Positions 1 through 8,619 of a stretch of 44,099 bases of DNA are shown here, piece after piece. The notes beneath the pieces were generated by a model. The model was given only the letters and a program-made list of their open reading frames with translations, did not search any database and was not told where the DNA came from. Both the position numbers and the translations under genes were made by a program. Origin of the DNA: Bacteroidota bacterium (GTDB lineage Bacteria > Bacteroidota > Bacteroidia > Chitinophagales > Saprospiraceae); assembly GCA_029557915.1 (NCBI GenBank), contig JAKQHS010000051.1, positions 1-44,099 on the forward strand. The letters are read 5' to 3'. How positions within the stretch are numbered: position 1 is the stretch's first letter; each line of letters starts with the position of its first letter.

Positions 1-63
1 GTCCAGAATCTTCTTTTCCTTTTGGGTAAGCTTACGAAGCAGGATTTTGGTTGGTCTGGCCAT
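1..63 (-). CDS. N-terminus of IS630-like transposase (partial)
   Basis: On the minus strand an ATG at 63-61 opens a frame running off the left edge, with 21 residues visible. They begin MARPTKILLRKL and continue with a Lys/Glu-rich helix. This short basic start followed by a 'lT.eEk..L' helix resembles the N-terminal helix-turn-helix of IS630-family transposases, and the transposase start at the right edge of the window is built the same way. Only 63 bases are present, so the family call rests on this resemblance and on the TA-type junction upstream. A small DNA-binding regulator is an alternative. Confidence 0.45.
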   Translation of the reverse strand, partial: MARPTKILLRKLTQKEKKILD

Positions 64-90
64 GAGATTCGCGATTTATTTCGAATCTCA
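63..90. promoter_or_regulatory. 9-bp perfect inverted repeat over the transposase start
   Basis: TGAGATTCG (63-71) and CGAATCTCA (82-90) are perfect inverted copies separated by 10 bases. The repeat includes the last base of the start codon of the leftward ORF. It could be a hairpin that hides the initiation region of the transposase mRNA, limiting expression, or a protein-binding operator. Confidence 0.4.
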
Positions 91-128
91 AATTACAATC
101 TTTAATAATTATTAGCAAATATTAGTTG

Positions 129-1655
129 TTACGGCACTAGATGGATGCGGACCGGCATGTTGAATCCCGGTACGGCATTGGTCCACCGGTAAGTCAGTTT
201 GTTATTTTCCAAAGTATACTCCAGTGTGGGGATGCGGGTATCCCGCAGGTATTGATCAAAAATTTTGGAGAGGTCCTTGCCGGTTTCCTTGCTCATGAAT
301 TTTTCTATTTCGCTCCCGTCAACCGTTTTATGGTAAAACTGCTGGTTCATTTTCCGCAGGATCCTTCTCCATTTTTCATCGTTATTCACCATCTGCCGGA
401 TCGTATGCAGCATATTGCCCCCCTTGTAATACATATCGCCCGATCCGCTCCGGTTTACATTATACGTTCCGATGATGGGTTTGTCATTCCGTATTTTTTT
501 CCGGGTCCCGATCACATAATCCGATCCCGCTTCTTTTCCATAATAATATTCGGTAAACAGATTTTCCGAGTAGTTGGTAAAACTCTCATGCACCCACATA
601 TCGGCGATGTCTTTGTACGTAATGCTGTTGGCAAACCATTCGTGCCCGGATTCGTGGATGATGATAAAGTCCCATTTCAGCCCCCAGCCGGTTCCGGAGA
701 GGTCGGTGCCCCGGTATCCGTTTGCAAAGCCGTTGCCGTAGGTAATGGAACTTTGGTGCTCCATCCCCAGGTATGGGGTTTCCACCAGTTTATATCCGTC
801 CCGGTAAAACGGATAGGGGCCAAACCAGTGTTCAAAGGCCCTGAGCATCAGTTTGGCCTGTTTGAACTGTTCTTTTGCTTTTTCAAGATTATAGGGAAGG
901 ACGTAAAAATCCAGGTCCAGGATTCCCTGTTCGCCGTGAAACGTATCCGAAAAATGAACGTAACGGCCGATATTCATATTTACCCCATAATTGTTGATGG
1001 GATTGCTCACAAACCATTCAAAGGTCCGCCGTCCATCCGGATGAGCGGTGACCGAGCGGAGTTTGCCATTGGAGACGTCCATAAGGCCCGGAGGGGTGGT
1101 GACAGAAATAGATACGCTGTCCGGTTTGTCATACATATGGTCTTTACAGGGCCACCAGGCGCTTGCGCCAAGTCCCTGGCAGGATGTTGCGATGAAGTGG
1201 TTTCCATCCTGGTCCCGCGTCCATTGCACCCCTCCCTGCCAGGGCGGGTTTTTGGCTTCTTTTGGAGCGCCGGAATAATACACTTCAAGGACCTGCCTGC
1301 TGCCCCGGACCTGGTTTTTCTTTAAAGTGACGAGGTGGGCATTTTCCCCGTCTTTGATAAAGTCCAGGTTTTCCCCGTTTTGAATGATTTTTTCTATTGC
1401 CAGGGGTGGCTGCAGATCGATCTGAAGAAGGTTGCCGGGAAACAGTACTTCATAATGAATGTCCACTTTTCCCGAAAGGGTTTTTGACTCCGGTTTTGGT
1501 TCAATTTCCAAGCGGTAATACTTCAGGTCCCACCAAGCCCTGGCGCGGGTAATGGAGCCCCTGAGGGTATCGTCGCGATCGAAGGCGTTTTGCGCCTGGG
1601 TTATCACCCATCCATGCATCGCCACAATCCAGATGGCCAATTTTATTGTTTTCAT
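129..1655 (-). CDS. M1-family metallopeptidase, 3'-truncated
   Basis: Secreted zinc aminopeptidase-like protein with an N-terminal signal peptide (residues 1-22, ending TQAQ). The zinc site is HESGH at 334-338 with the third ligand Glu357 (WVHESF), the HExxH-x18-E spacing of M1 peptidases. The exopeptidase loop reads GMEH at 297-300, as in the Bacteroidota subfamily, and a Tyr pair lies near 409-410. The N-terminal beta domain covers roughly 40-240. The protein stops at 508 residues just after the conserved GFNMPV strand; relatives normally continue about 40-60 residues. The last residues, HLVP, are encoded across the CTA|GTG junction of the neighbouring insertion element, so the gene looks cut at its 3' end. 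The catalytic core is complete, so residual activity is possible. Confidence 0.88.
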   Translation of the reverse strand: MKTIKLAIWIVAMHGWVITQAQNAFDRDDTLRGSITRARAWWDLKYYRLEIEPKPESKTLSGKVDIHYEVLFPGNLLQIDLQPPLAIEKIIQNGENLDFIKDGENAHLVTLKKNQVRGSRQVLEVYYSGAPKEAKNPPWQGGVQWTRDQDGNHFIATSCQGLGASAWWPCKDHMYDKPDSVSISVTTPPGLMDVSNGKLRSVTAHPDGRRTFEWFVSNPINNYGVNMNIGRYVHFSDTFHGEQGILDLDFYVLPYNLEKAKEQFKQAKLMLRAFEHWFGPYPFYRDGYKLVETPYLGMEHQSSITYGNGFANGYRGTDLSGTGWGLKWDFIIIHESGHEWFANSITYKDIADMWVHESFTNYSENLFTEYYYGKEAGSDYVIGTRKKIRNDKPIIGTYNVNRSGSGDMYYKGGNMLHTIRQMVNNDEKWRRILRKMNQQFYHKTVDGSEIEKFMSKETGKDLSKIFDQYLRDTRIPTLEYTLENNKLTYRWTNAVPGFNMPVRIHLVP

Positions 1656-1763
1656 ATTTCAGGGCGGTCAAAGATAATGGATTGCTGTATGCTAACTCCG
1701 GCCCTGTTTTTCAATTGAACGGAATATTGCCGTTTGCCTTTCATTCCTGGATTATTTTTCCAT

Positions 1764-1771
1764 TACTTTTG
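1764..1771 (+). promoter_or_regulatory. Bacteroidota -7 promoter element (TACTTTTG)
   Basis: TACTTTTG matches the TAnnTTTG consensus of the Bacteroidota housekeeping sigma factor. It lies 33 bases before the ATG at 1805, which supports that start for the DUF2490 gene over the upstream in-frame ATG at 1646, which would sit before the promoter. Confidence 0.5.
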
Positions 1772-1804
1772 CCCCACTTATTTCCGACCAAAATAAGCGA
1801 CCGG

Positions 1805-2575
1805 ATGAAAAGAAGTGTGAACAAACTGGCGGGGTTGCTCCTCCTGCTTGCCGGGTATTCTACTCCGGCCCTGGGCCAAAATACCAGGATCAGCGATCCC
1901 AATACCATAGGTTGGTACACCAACACCACCACTGTGGCTTTTACAAAACGGTTTTCCGGCCATGCGGAATTCCAATGGCGTCGGGACCAACTGATAAAAA
2001 CCTGGCAACAGGGCGTTTACCGCTTTGGCATGAATTATACGATCAATCCAAAGCTGACCCTGCGTGCCGGTTATGGTTTTATCGAAACGTTTAATTATGG
2101 AGATTACCCCATCCAGGCCGCGGGCAAAACTTTTCCGGAACACCGTATCTATCAACTGGCCAGCCTGAACGACCAAAACGGGCGGTTTGAAATGAACCAC
2201 CGTTTTATCCTGGAGCAAAGATGGACCGGGCGGTTTACCAACCCCTCCTTTAAATATGCGGATGAATATGTATTTACCCACCGATTCCGTTATATGTTCC
2301 GCATCCAGACTGCCCTCGGCAAAAAAGCGATGACGGATCATACGCCTTATCTCGCCCTCTATGACGAAATCCTGCTCGGTTTTGGAAAAAATGTAAATGA
2401 AAACGTCTATGATCAAAACCGGATCGGCGCCCTCCTGGGGTACCGGTTCAATAAAACTTTCCGTCTGGAGGGCGGATTTGTACAGCAACTGCTGCAGCTT
2501 GGCCGGGAAATCAACGGCCGTAACGTTTTTCAATACAACAACGGAGTCATTGTCAATACGATATTGAATTTATAA
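1805..2575 (+). CDS. DUF2490 family outer-membrane protein
   Basis: A 256-residue protein with a clear signal peptide (MKRSVNKLAGLLLLLAG, cleaved near ALGQ). The mature part alternates aromatic and polar residues in short strands (YTNTTTVAF, HAEFQWRRDQ, YRFGMNYTI, RYMFRIQ) and ends in hydrophobic strands, as expected for a small beta-barrel. The WYTNTT opening, the EHRIYQ and RFILEQRW strands and the FGKNVNEN.YDQNRIG block are typical of DUF2490. Function is unknown in the family. The start at 1805 was chosen because it begins the signal peptide and follows a TAnnTTTG element; the frame is open back to 1646. It is transcribed divergently from the M1 peptidase. Confidence 0.85.
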   Translation: MKRSVNKLAGLLLLLAGYSTPALGQNTRISDPNTIGWYTNTTTVAFTKRFSGHAEFQWRRDQLIKTWQQGVYRFGMNYTINPKLTLRAGYGFIETFNYGDYPIQAAGKTFPEHRIYQLASLNDQNGRFEMNHRFILEQRWTGRFTNPSFKYADEYVFTHRFRYMFRIQTALGKKAMTDHTPYLALYDEILLGFGKNVNENVYDQNRIGALLGYRFNKTFRLEGGFVQQLLQLGREINGRNVFQYNNGVIVNTILNL

Positions 2576-2621
2576 AGCCGGGGCCATGCACACCCTGTTT
2601 GGCCGAAACTAATCACTGTTT

Positions 2622-2642
2622 GGCCGAAGCTAAGCTTCGGCC
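2622..2642. terminator. Strong hairpin between convergent genes
   Basis: GGCCGAAGC (2622-2630), loop TAA, GCTTCGGCC (2634-2642) form a perfect 9-bp GC-rich stem followed by TTTA. It lies between the 3' ends of the DUF2490 gene (plus) and the GNAT gene (minus) and could serve as a bidirectional terminator. A partial copy of its left arm (GGCCGAAACTAA) lies about 20 bases upstream. Confidence 0.6.
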
Positions 2643-2690
2643 TTTACTTAAGCTAATACTTTTGCCCTTAAAAAGGCCGGGGTATTGTTT

Positions 2691-3242
2691 TTAGGAAGGG
2701 GCCGGACTCGATAACACCTCTTTCTCCAAAGTCATAAATTCCAGGGGCCTAAGGTGTTTACCGGTCAGGCCGTCTTCAACAAAAGGTTTTCTTTCCCCCG
2801 TATCCTTATAGCCATGTCGCTGATACCACCGGATCAATTCATCCCGGACGCTGATCACGCTCATGTAAATCGCAGTGCATCCCAGGTGCCTTGCATATTC
2901 ATCGGCCGCTTTCAACAATTGTTTTCCTATTCCTTTTCCCTGCATCTGAGGAGAAACGCTGAACATGCCAAGGTATAACTTGTTTCCTTGCCGTTGAAGA
3001 TTTACACAAGCCGTGATGGGACCGTCGCCGTCCTGATAAACTAAAAAAACGGAATCCGGCCTGGCCATTATTTCGATCAGGTGAGGAATATCCGTCCTGC
3101 GGTCCCCGGCAATCAGATGGGCTTCCGTCGTCCATCCCTGTTTGGAACCTTCTCCGCGGTAGGCGCTGTTGAGCAGGGCTACAATGGATGCGGCATCGGC
3201 GGGCAATGCAAAGCGGATACCCGGATTAAAAGTAGGGATCAT
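2691..3242 (-). CDS. GNAT family N-acetyltransferase
   Basis: A 183-residue cytoplasmic acetyltransferase. The acetyl-CoA pyrophosphate loop is visible as QMQGKGIGKQLL after the beta4 strand LYLGMFSVSP, and the C-terminal WYQRHGYKDTGERKPF block is the usual beta5-alpha4 motif. The N-terminus (IRFALPADAASIVALLNSAYRGE) is the standard GNAT beta1-alpha1 start. The acceptor substrate cannot be deduced. The gene is convergent with the DUF2490 gene and its start lies beside a heptamer repeat array. Confidence 0.9.
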   Translation of the reverse strand: MIPTFNPGIRFALPADAASIVALLNSAYRGEGSKQGWTTEAHLIAGDRRTDIPHLIEIMARPDSVFLVYQDGDGPITACVNLQRQGNKLYLGMFSVSPQMQGKGIGKQLLKAADEYARHLGCTAIYMSVISVRDELIRWYQRHGYKDTGERKPFVEDGLTGKHLRPLEFMTLEKEVLSSPAPS

Positions 3243-3244
3243 TT

Positions 3245-3272
3245 GTTGAGGGTTGAGGGTTGAGGGTTGAGG
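3245..3272. repeat. Heptamer tandem repeat GTTGAGG x4
   Basis: Four perfect head-to-tail copies of GTTGAGG immediately upstream of the GNAT start codon (which reads leftward from 3242). It belongs to the set of short arrays scattered through the intergenic spaces of this window. Confidence 0.95.
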
Positions 3273-3337
3273 GATTTTTCATAAATTTTCATTCGAAATT
3301 TAATAACATTAGGTAAAATAACAGAAGTCTGAATCGA

Positions 3338-4012
3338 ATGGACCAAGTACCGGAATTCGTAAGCGCCTTTTTCATACTGACCGCCCTTCTTACCCTCTAC
3401 CTGTTTTTCAGAGCGGCCTTTAATTCCCGGATCGTAGTGTTTATTTTGTTGGCCTGGTTAAGCCTCCAGGGTTTTATCGCTTCCACTGGATTTTATACCC
3501 TCACCGATGCTTTTCCTCCCCGGCTTTTATTGGGCATTCTGCCTCCGCTGGTTTTTATTGTTGTTCTTTTTGTTTCTCCAAAGGGTCGTTTGTTTATCGA
3601 TGGGCTGGATCTGAAAGCGCTGATCCTGGTGCATATGGTCCGTATCCCGGTTGAACTTGTGCTTTTCTGGCTGTTTTCTTTTGGTACCATTCCCCAATTG
3701 ATGACTTTTGAGGGCCGGAACTTCGATGTCCTTTCCGGCATTTCCGCTTTGCCTGTATATTATTTTGGCTTTATTAAAAAAAGTTTGGACATTAAATTCA
3801 TCCTGGCCTGGAATTATATATGCCTTGCCCTATTGGCCAACATCGTCATCCACGCTTTATTTTCATTCCCCTATCCTTTTCAGTTGTTGGCTTTCGACCA
3901 ACCCAATATAGCTCTCTTGTATTTCCCTTTTTTATGGCTGCCGGCCGTGGTGGTCCCCCTGGTACTGTTTTCCCATCTGGCTGCCATCCGTCAATTAAGG
4001 CGTAAACAATAA
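3338..4012 (+). CDS. Multi-pass membrane protein of unknown function
   Basis: A 224-residue protein made almost entirely of hydrophobic helices: about 7 segments, near 8-26, 31-50, 63-82, 95-118, 130-148, 155-177 and 188-213, with a basic C-terminal tail (RQLRRKQ). I see no catalytic motif. Charged residues inside the membrane region are few (KALILVHMVRIPVELVLFW). It does not obviously belong to the neighbouring molybdenum hydroxylase operon, from which it is separated by about 110 bases. I do not recognise the family. Confidence 0.75.
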   Translation: MDQVPEFVSAFFILTALLTLYLFFRAAFNSRIVVFILLAWLSLQGFIASTGFYTLTDAFPPRLLLGILPPLVFIVVLFVSPKGRLFIDGLDLKALILVHMVRIPVELVLFWLFSFGTIPQLMTFEGRNFDVLSGISALPVYYFGFIKKSLDIKFILAWNYICLALLANIVIHALFSFPYPFQLLAFDQPNIALLYFPFLWLPAVVVPLVLFSHLAAIRQLRRKQ

Positions 4013-4120
4013 GGCTTTATCTGTTTTGAAGCTAATCTTTTCCCGGCATTTCTGGCATTTCTTATTTAAATTGAATATCCTAAACCATCTTTCGGTCAAT
4101 CTTTTCTTAAGTTTATTATT

Positions 4121-4582
4121 ATGAAAACCAGTTTTAAACTCAATGGCAAAATGGTACAGGTGGAAACCGCCCCCGACGCCACCTTGCTTTGGACCCTGAG
4201 GGATGCCCTGCAACTGACCGGGACCAAATACGGTTGTGGTGCTTCGCTGTGTGGGGCCTGCACGGTGCACCTTGACGGGATTGCAGTAAGGTCATGCATG
4301 ACCCCGGTTTCTTCCGTTGCCGGGAGGTCGGTGACCACTATTGAAGGCCTGGCGGGAGAAGAACTGCATCCCCTGCAGAAAGCATGGATTGAAGAACAGG
4401 TGCCTCAATGCGGGTATTGCCAGTCCGGCCAGATCATGCAGGCCGCAGCCCTTCTCAAAGCCAATCCCCATCCCGACCGGGAACTGATCATTTCATACAT
4501 GAACGGGGTGCTTTGCCGTTGCGGAACGTATACCCGTATTCTCAAGGCTATTGAAAAAGTTTCTAAATCCGGCAAACAATGA
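4121..4582 (+). CDS. (2Fe-2S)-binding subunit of a molybdenum hydroxylase (IorA-like)
   Basis: A 153-residue electron-transfer subunit. The plant-type ferredoxin cluster is ligated by Cys39, Cys44, Cys47 and Cys59 ([14 protein letters not shown]...SCM). The second cluster lies in the helical domain with Cys97, Cys100, Cys132 and Cys134 (QCGYCQSG...LCRCGTY). Length and arrangement match the small subunit of isoquinoline 1-oxidoreductase and related aldehyde/xanthine dehydrogenases. It has no signal peptide; in this family the large subunit carries the Tat signal and the complex is exported folded. Its stop overlaps the start of the large-subunit gene by four bases (ATGA), implying translational coupling. 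Confidence 0.93.
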   Translation: MKTSFKLNGKMVQVETAPDATLLWTLRDALQLTGTKYGCGASLCGACTVHLDGIAVRSCMTPVSSVAGRSVTTIEGLAGEELHPLQKAWIEEQVPQCGYCQSGQIMQAAALLKANPHPDRELIISYMNGVLCRCGTYTRILKAIEKVSKSGKQ

Positions 4583-6759
4583 ACAACAAGAAAGAAGGAC
4601 GGGCCCATCCCATGAGCCGTCGTCAGTTTATGCTGACGGCAGGCGGATTCAGTTTTGCGGTAACGGCAGGAGCAATAGCTCCTAGATTTTTAGGTGACCC
4701 TGAACCGGCCGCTTCCAGTGGAGACCAGCAGCTCACCGCCTGGGTAAAAATCACCGCCGACGGAAAGATCACGATTTATAATCCGGCCGCTGAAATGGGG
4801 CAGGGTTCTATGACTGCCCTGGCTGCAATCCTTGCGGAAGAAATGGATGCGGATTGGGACAAAGTGACCATCGAATATTCCCCGGTCGAGCCGGGTATTT
4901 ACGGCATGCAATGGAACGGGACCCCGGGAGGGCCCATGATCACGGCCGGGAGCCGCACCGTCCGCGGATATTACAAACCTTTGCGCCAGGCCGGTGCTAA
5001 AGCAAGGTATGTCCTTTTATACAATGCGGCGAAAAAATGGGGATTGCCCCAATCCGGATTAAAAACGGACCGGGGATATGTCATTGACCCTGCCGGGGGG
5101 CGAAAACTGAGTTATGGGGAAATCGCCTCTTTTGCGCAAATTCCCCCATCCGTTCCTGAAATAAACGAACAGGATCTGAAAAAACCGGAACAATTCCGGT
5201 TGATCGGCCAGATCATCCCGCGTTACGATATCCCTGAAAAGACCACTGGCCGGGCCAAATTCGGAATTGATTTCAGCCTGCCGGACATGGTTTATGCCGC
5301 CATCGCCCGTGCCCCGGTATATGGATCCACACCGGAACTGCTGAATGAAAATGAGGTCCGCACTTCTGATGGGCTGGTCGATCTTGTCAAAATGGACCAC
5401 GGGATCGGAGTCGTGGCCAATACCTTTGAACAGGCCCTTAAGGCAAAAAAACGAATGCAGATCCGCTGGTCCGGGGAGGCAAGGGCAAAAGGATATGACA
5501 GCGTTGAAGACTATAAATCCCTTGAGCTTTTGATCCGGGACGAAAATAAAAAAGGCAGGATGGTGGTGGACACCGGCGATGCTCCTTCGAATATTCAATC
5601 CGCTTACAAAATATACGAACGGGAATACCGTACCGATTATTTGTATCATGCCCAGATGGAGCCCCTGAACGCAGTGATTCATATCGCTGCCGACGGAAAA
5701 AGCGCCGAAGCCTGGGCCGGCACCCAGGCGCCGGATACTGAAAGAAATGCGATCGCCAAAGTCTTAGGCCTGGACGAATCCAAGGTTACCTTCCACAATT
5801 GTTACAGCGGTGGTGGGTTTGGCAGGAGACAGGAAGATTTTTCACTGGAAGCCGCCATGCTGGCCAAACAGGTCCGCCGTCCCCTCAAACTGATATGGAC
5901 CCGGGAGGACGATATTCAATATGGCGCATTCCGACCAATGAGCCTGCAACGCATGGAGGCAGGCGTTGATCGGGATGGCCATTTAACAGGATGGCAACAC
6001 CGGATTGCCGGTCCGGACAACCGTTTGCAGACCGGTGGGGTTCGAATGAATTATTATACCATACCTAACCAACAGACCGAACACCGCGTAAGCCATCCCG
6101 GGGTACGCACTGCTTTTTGGCGTTCCGTGGGCCATGGCCCCAATAAATTTGCCCAGGAAGCTTTTATCGATGAAATCGCCCATGACCTTCAGATTGATCC
6201 GTATGAATACCGCCGCCGGATGATGAAAGATCTGCCCAGGCACCTCGCCCTTCTGGATAAAGCGGCTGCCCTTTCAGGATGGGGCAAATCCCCTGCTCCG
6301 GGACGCGCATACGGCATGGCTTTTTCGGACTATGGAGGTTCTTATACCTCCGGGGTCGTGGAAATATCTCTGGACCAGGAAAGCGGGCAAATAAAAGTTC
6401 ACAAAGTATGGGCCGCGGTGGACGCCGGGGTCGTGGTTCAACCGGATAATGCCATTGCCCAAATGGAGGGAGGAATCGTCATGGGCATCAGCAGCGTATT
6501 GCAGGAAAGCATCACCTTTAAAAACGGCCAGGTCCAGCAATCCAATTTTCACGATTATCCCATCCTTCGTATGGCCGATTGCCCGGAAAGCATTGAAATC
6601 AGCCTGATGCCTTCTTCATTACCCCCTACCAGCCTGGGTGAGTTGAGCCTGCCGCTGATGGGCGGAGCTATAACCAACGCATTCCTGAAACTCACCGGAA
6701 AGGCGCTGCGCCACATGCCTTTTACTCCGGCGAAGGTACTTGAGGTCTTGTCAAAATGA
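4579..6759 (+). CDS. Molybdopterin-binding subunit of an isoquinoline 1-oxidoreductase-type hydroxylase
   Basis: A 726-residue large subunit of the xanthine dehydrogenase superfamily. A twin-arginine signal ([14 protein letters not shown], Arg14-Arg15) suggests export of the folded heterodimer. The molybdenum-cofactor loop [11 protein letters not shown] lies near residue 410. The family's catalytic Glu is probably Glu688 in [13 protein letters not shown]. The C-terminal Ald_Xan_dh_C2-type domain ([22 protein letters not shown]) is intact. It is co-transcribed with the 2Fe-2S subunit. No FAD subunit or cytochrome c gene follows, so the electron acceptor is not encoded here. The true substrate is unknown; many Bacteroidota paralogues act on aldehydes or N-heterocycles. 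Confidence 0.92.
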   Translation: MNNKKEGRAHPMSRRQFMLTAGGFSFAVTAGAIAPRFLGDPEPAASSGDQQLTAWVKITADGKITIYNPAAEMGQGSMTALAAILAEEMDADWDKVTIEYSPVEPGIYGMQWNGTPGGPMITAGSRTVRGYYKPLRQAGAKARYVLLYNAAKKWGLPQSGLKTDRGYVIDPAGGRKLSYGEIASFAQIPPSVPEINEQDLKKPEQFRLIGQIIPRYDIPEKTTGRAKFGIDFSLPDMVYAAIARAPVYGSTPELLNENEVRTSDGLVDLVKMDHGIGVVANTFEQALKAKKRMQIRWSGEARAKGYDSVEDYKSLELLIRDENKKGRMVVDTGDAPSNIQSAYKIYEREYRTDYLYHAQMEPLNAVIHIAADGKSAEAWAGTQAPDTERNAIAKVLGLDESKVTFHNCYSGGGFGRRQEDFSLEAAMLAKQVRRPLKLIWTREDDIQYGAFRPMSLQRMEAGVDRDGHLTGWQHRIAGPDNRLQTGGVRMNYYTIPNQQTEHRVSHPGVRTAFWRSVGHGPNKFAQEAFIDEIAHDLQIDPYEYRRRMMKDLPRHLALLDKAAALSGWGKSPAPGRAYGMAFSDYGGSYTSGVVEISLDQESGQIKVHKVWAAVDAGVVVQPDNAIAQMEGGIVMGISSVLQESITFKNGQVQQSNFHDYPILRMADCPESIEISLMPSSLPPTSLGELSLPLMGGAITNAFLKLTGKALRHMPFTPAKVLEVLSK

Positions 6760-6770
6760 AAGGTTGAGTT

Positions 6771-6807
6771 AAAGTGAAGGAGTGCCTTTGAGTCACCCTT
6801 TCACTTT
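6771..6807. terminator. Possible terminator hairpin between convergent genes
   Basis: AAAGTGAA (6771-6778) can pair with TTCACTTT (6800-6807) across the 41-base gap between the hydroxylase and serine hydrolase genes. The right arm overlaps the serine hydrolase stop codon. The stem is AT-rich with no clear T-run. Confidence 0.3.
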
Positions 6808-7955
6808 GATTCCACCGCATCAATTACTCTTTTTACCAACTCACCCAGTTTCCCGGTATCCAGCCACCGGGTGACGATTACCAGGTCGTGCTCCGGATCG
6901 ATCACGATATAATTCCCGCCAAATCCATTGGCATAATAAATATTCTTTGAAACTCCCGCCAGTTCATTTTTTTCATTGGTCCACCACATCAGTCCATAAG
7001 ATGGATTCGGGGCAGACGGCTGCCGGACCGCATTTATCCACTTTTCCGAAAACAGTTGTTGGTTTTTCCATTTGCCTTTTCTTAAAAACAAGAGGCCGAA
7101 TCTCGCCTGATCAAGCGTGTTGATAAACAAGCCACCGCCGAAATGCCCGCCCCCGCTCACCGATTGGACCATTAATCCATCCACATTTACAAATGAATTT
7201 TCATATCCATACCAACGCCAGGTGGAGGAGGCCCCGATGGGATCCATTATTTTTTCCTTTAATAATACCGGAAGCGGTTTTCGCCAGACCTGAAGCAGGG
7301 CATAGGCCAGCAAATTGACCCGGACATCGTTGTATTCAAATTGAGAACCGGGTTCCAGCAGTTTCCGGCTTTTCCATTCATCCGGGGTACCGGAAGAAGG
7401 GGGGCGGTCTGCCCAATCACAGATGTCAAATAAACAGCCCGACCAGTCTGAGCTTTGATTCAGCAAATGCCTCCAGGTGATTTTTGAATTATGCGGGCCT
7501 TCAAACTTTTCATCCCATACATATCCACGTACCGGGTCGTCAATGCTCCGGATCAGGCGGCTGTCTGCCGCGAGGCCTGCCAGGGTGGAAAGGTAACTCT
7601 TCGTAACACTGAAGGTCATGTCCACCCTTTGAAGATCTCCCCATTCGGCAACGATATACCCATTTTTCAGTATCAGACCGGCAGGGCCTCCCCTCGGCCG
7701 GACCGGACCCAGAATGGAATATCCCGGTTCCCTCTCATACGCTTTATACATCGCTGCGCTTAAATTTTTATCGGTGTGGGTTTCATTGGCCATGGCAAAA
7801 CGAACAGCTTCTTCAATGCCTTCGTTGTTCATGTTCAACTCCTGGGGCTTTTTCCGGGCCCAGGTGGAATCGGGATAATAAGTTTCCTGAGCTCTCAGTT
7901 CGAGGAGGAGGGCTGTCAGCAATAGAATGCTTGCAATCTGTTTATAAAGGCGCAT
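6801..7955 (-). CDS. Secreted serine hydrolase (class C beta-lactamase fold)
   Basis: A 384-residue protein with a signal peptide (residues 1-22, ending ELRAQ). The nucleophile motif is S116-V-T-K119 (MTFSVTKSYL) and the tyrosine motif is FEYND near 206-210. A C-terminal GFGGNYIVIDP stands where class C relatives carry a Gly-rich or KTG-like strand. The layout (WGDLQRVDMTFSVTKS, HLLNQSSDW, LEPGSQFEYN) resembles the 6-aminohexanoate-dimer hydrolase/esterase branch rather than true beta-lactamases. Likely a periplasmic esterase, amidase or peptidase. Convergent with the hydroxylase operon; its upstream side faces the 128-bp repeat array. Confidence 0.88.
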   Translation of the reverse strand: MRLYKQIASILLLTALLLELRAQETYYPDSTWARKKPQELNMNNEGIEEAVRFAMANETHTDKNLSAAMYKAYEREPGYSILGPVRPRGGPAGLILKNGYIVAEWGDLQRVDMTFSVTKSYLSTLAGLAADSRLIRSIDDPVRGYVWDEKFEGPHNSKITWRHLLNQSSDWSGCLFDICDWADRPPSSGTPDEWKSRKLLEPGSQFEYNDVRVNLLAYALLQVWRKPLPVLLKEKIMDPIGASSTWRWYGYENSFVNVDGLMVQSVSGGGHFGGGLFINTLDQARFGLLFLRKGKWKNQQLFSEKWINAVRQPSAPNPSYGLMWWTNEKNELAGVSKNIYYANGFGGNYIVIDPEHDLVIVTRWLDTGKLGELVKRVIDAVESK

Positions 7956-8005
7956 TGTACTAACAAGATAAAGAGATGTTTGCTTGGGGGAGAGTATGAT
8001 TCTCC

Positions 8006-8615
8006 TTGGGTTCGCACGGAGGGTGGGAGCGCACGGAGTGGTTTTATGGGAAAAATTCTAAATAATTATTTCTCCGTGGGCCTCGTGGTCGCCGCGCGCA
8101 TTGAACCTGATAGGCGCCGAAGGCGCCCCTTCCTTGGGTTCGCACGGAGTATTGGAGAGCACGGAGTGGTTTTATGAAAAAATTCTAAATGAATATTCCT
8201 CCGTGGACCCCGTGGCCTCCGCGCGCATTGAACCTGCTAGGCGCCGAAGGCGCCCCTCCCTTGGGTTCGCACGGAGTATTGGAGAGCACGGAGTGGTTTT
8301 ATGAAAAAATTCTAAATAACTATTTCTCCGTGGACCCCGTGGCCTCCGCGCGCATTGAACCTGCTAGGCGACGAAGGCGCCCCTCCCTTGGGTTCGCACG
8401 GAGTATTGGAGAGCACGGAGTGGTTTTATGAAAAAATTCTAAATGACTATTCCTCCGTGGACCCCGTGGCCTCCGCGCGCATTAAGCCTGATAGGCGCCG
8501 AAGGCGTCCTATCCCTTAAGTTTGCACGGAGTATTGGAGAGCACGGAGTGGTTTTATGAAAAAATTCTAAATGACTATTCCTCCGTGAGCGCCGTGGCCT
8601 CCGTGTGCACTACCC
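8006..8615. repeat. Five-copy ~128-bp tandem repeat array
   Basis: Units begin at about 8006, 8134, 8261, 8388 and 8516 (spacing 128, 127, 127, 128). The last is shortened and diverged where it meets the VOC gene at 8620. Each unit carries TTCGCACGGAG, GAGCACGGAGTGGTTTTATG, an A-run, CTCCGTGGACC and a GC-rich tail containing the hairpin GGCGCCGAAGGCGCC. CACGGAG and CTCCGTG are inverted partners, so each unit can also fold as a larger stem. The plus-strand ORFs over the array change frame each unit because 127/128 is not a multiple of three, so I do not call them genes. A diverged single copy lies at 39664-39808. Confidence 0.95.
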
Positions 8616-8619
8616 CTCG

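Larger units (their letters stand above)
1..137 (-). mobile_element. 5' end of an IS630-like insertion element (left boundary)
   Basis: The proposed element end is the CTA|GTG junction at 135-140, read on the minus strand. Inside it lie a short AT-rich leader, a 9-bp inverted repeat and the start of a transposase-like ORF that leaves the window. The right-hand element starts with the same pattern: TA, then GTG, eight bases, then ACTAA. TA is the target dinucleotide of the IS630/Tc1 group. The host M1 peptidase reading frame ends a few codons into this segment. The boundary is inferred; the far end and terminal repeat are outside the window. Confidence 0.5.

Noticed and set aside
141-1325. 394-codon plus-strand frame opposite the M1 peptidase
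   Set aside because: It is the antisense shadow of a gene with clear catalytic motifs; its translation shows no domain.
1646-1804. Upstream extension of the DUF2490 gene
   Set aside because: It precedes the -7 element and a clean signal peptide begins at 1805.
2657-2664. TACTTTTG -7-like element with no downstream plus-strand gene
   Set aside because: It points into the 3' end of the GNAT gene on the other strand; probably chance or an old promoter, so not listed as functional.
6024-6032. Single TTTGCAGAC in the hydroxylase gene
   Set aside because: No second copy 21 bases away and it is in coding sequence; not a LytTR-type site.
8101-8431. Overlapping plus-strand ORFs of 65-80 codons in the tandem repeat
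   Set aside because: They repeat the same peptide in shifting frames, because the 127/128-bp unit is not a multiple of three; this is a product of the DNA repeat and not evidence of coding.
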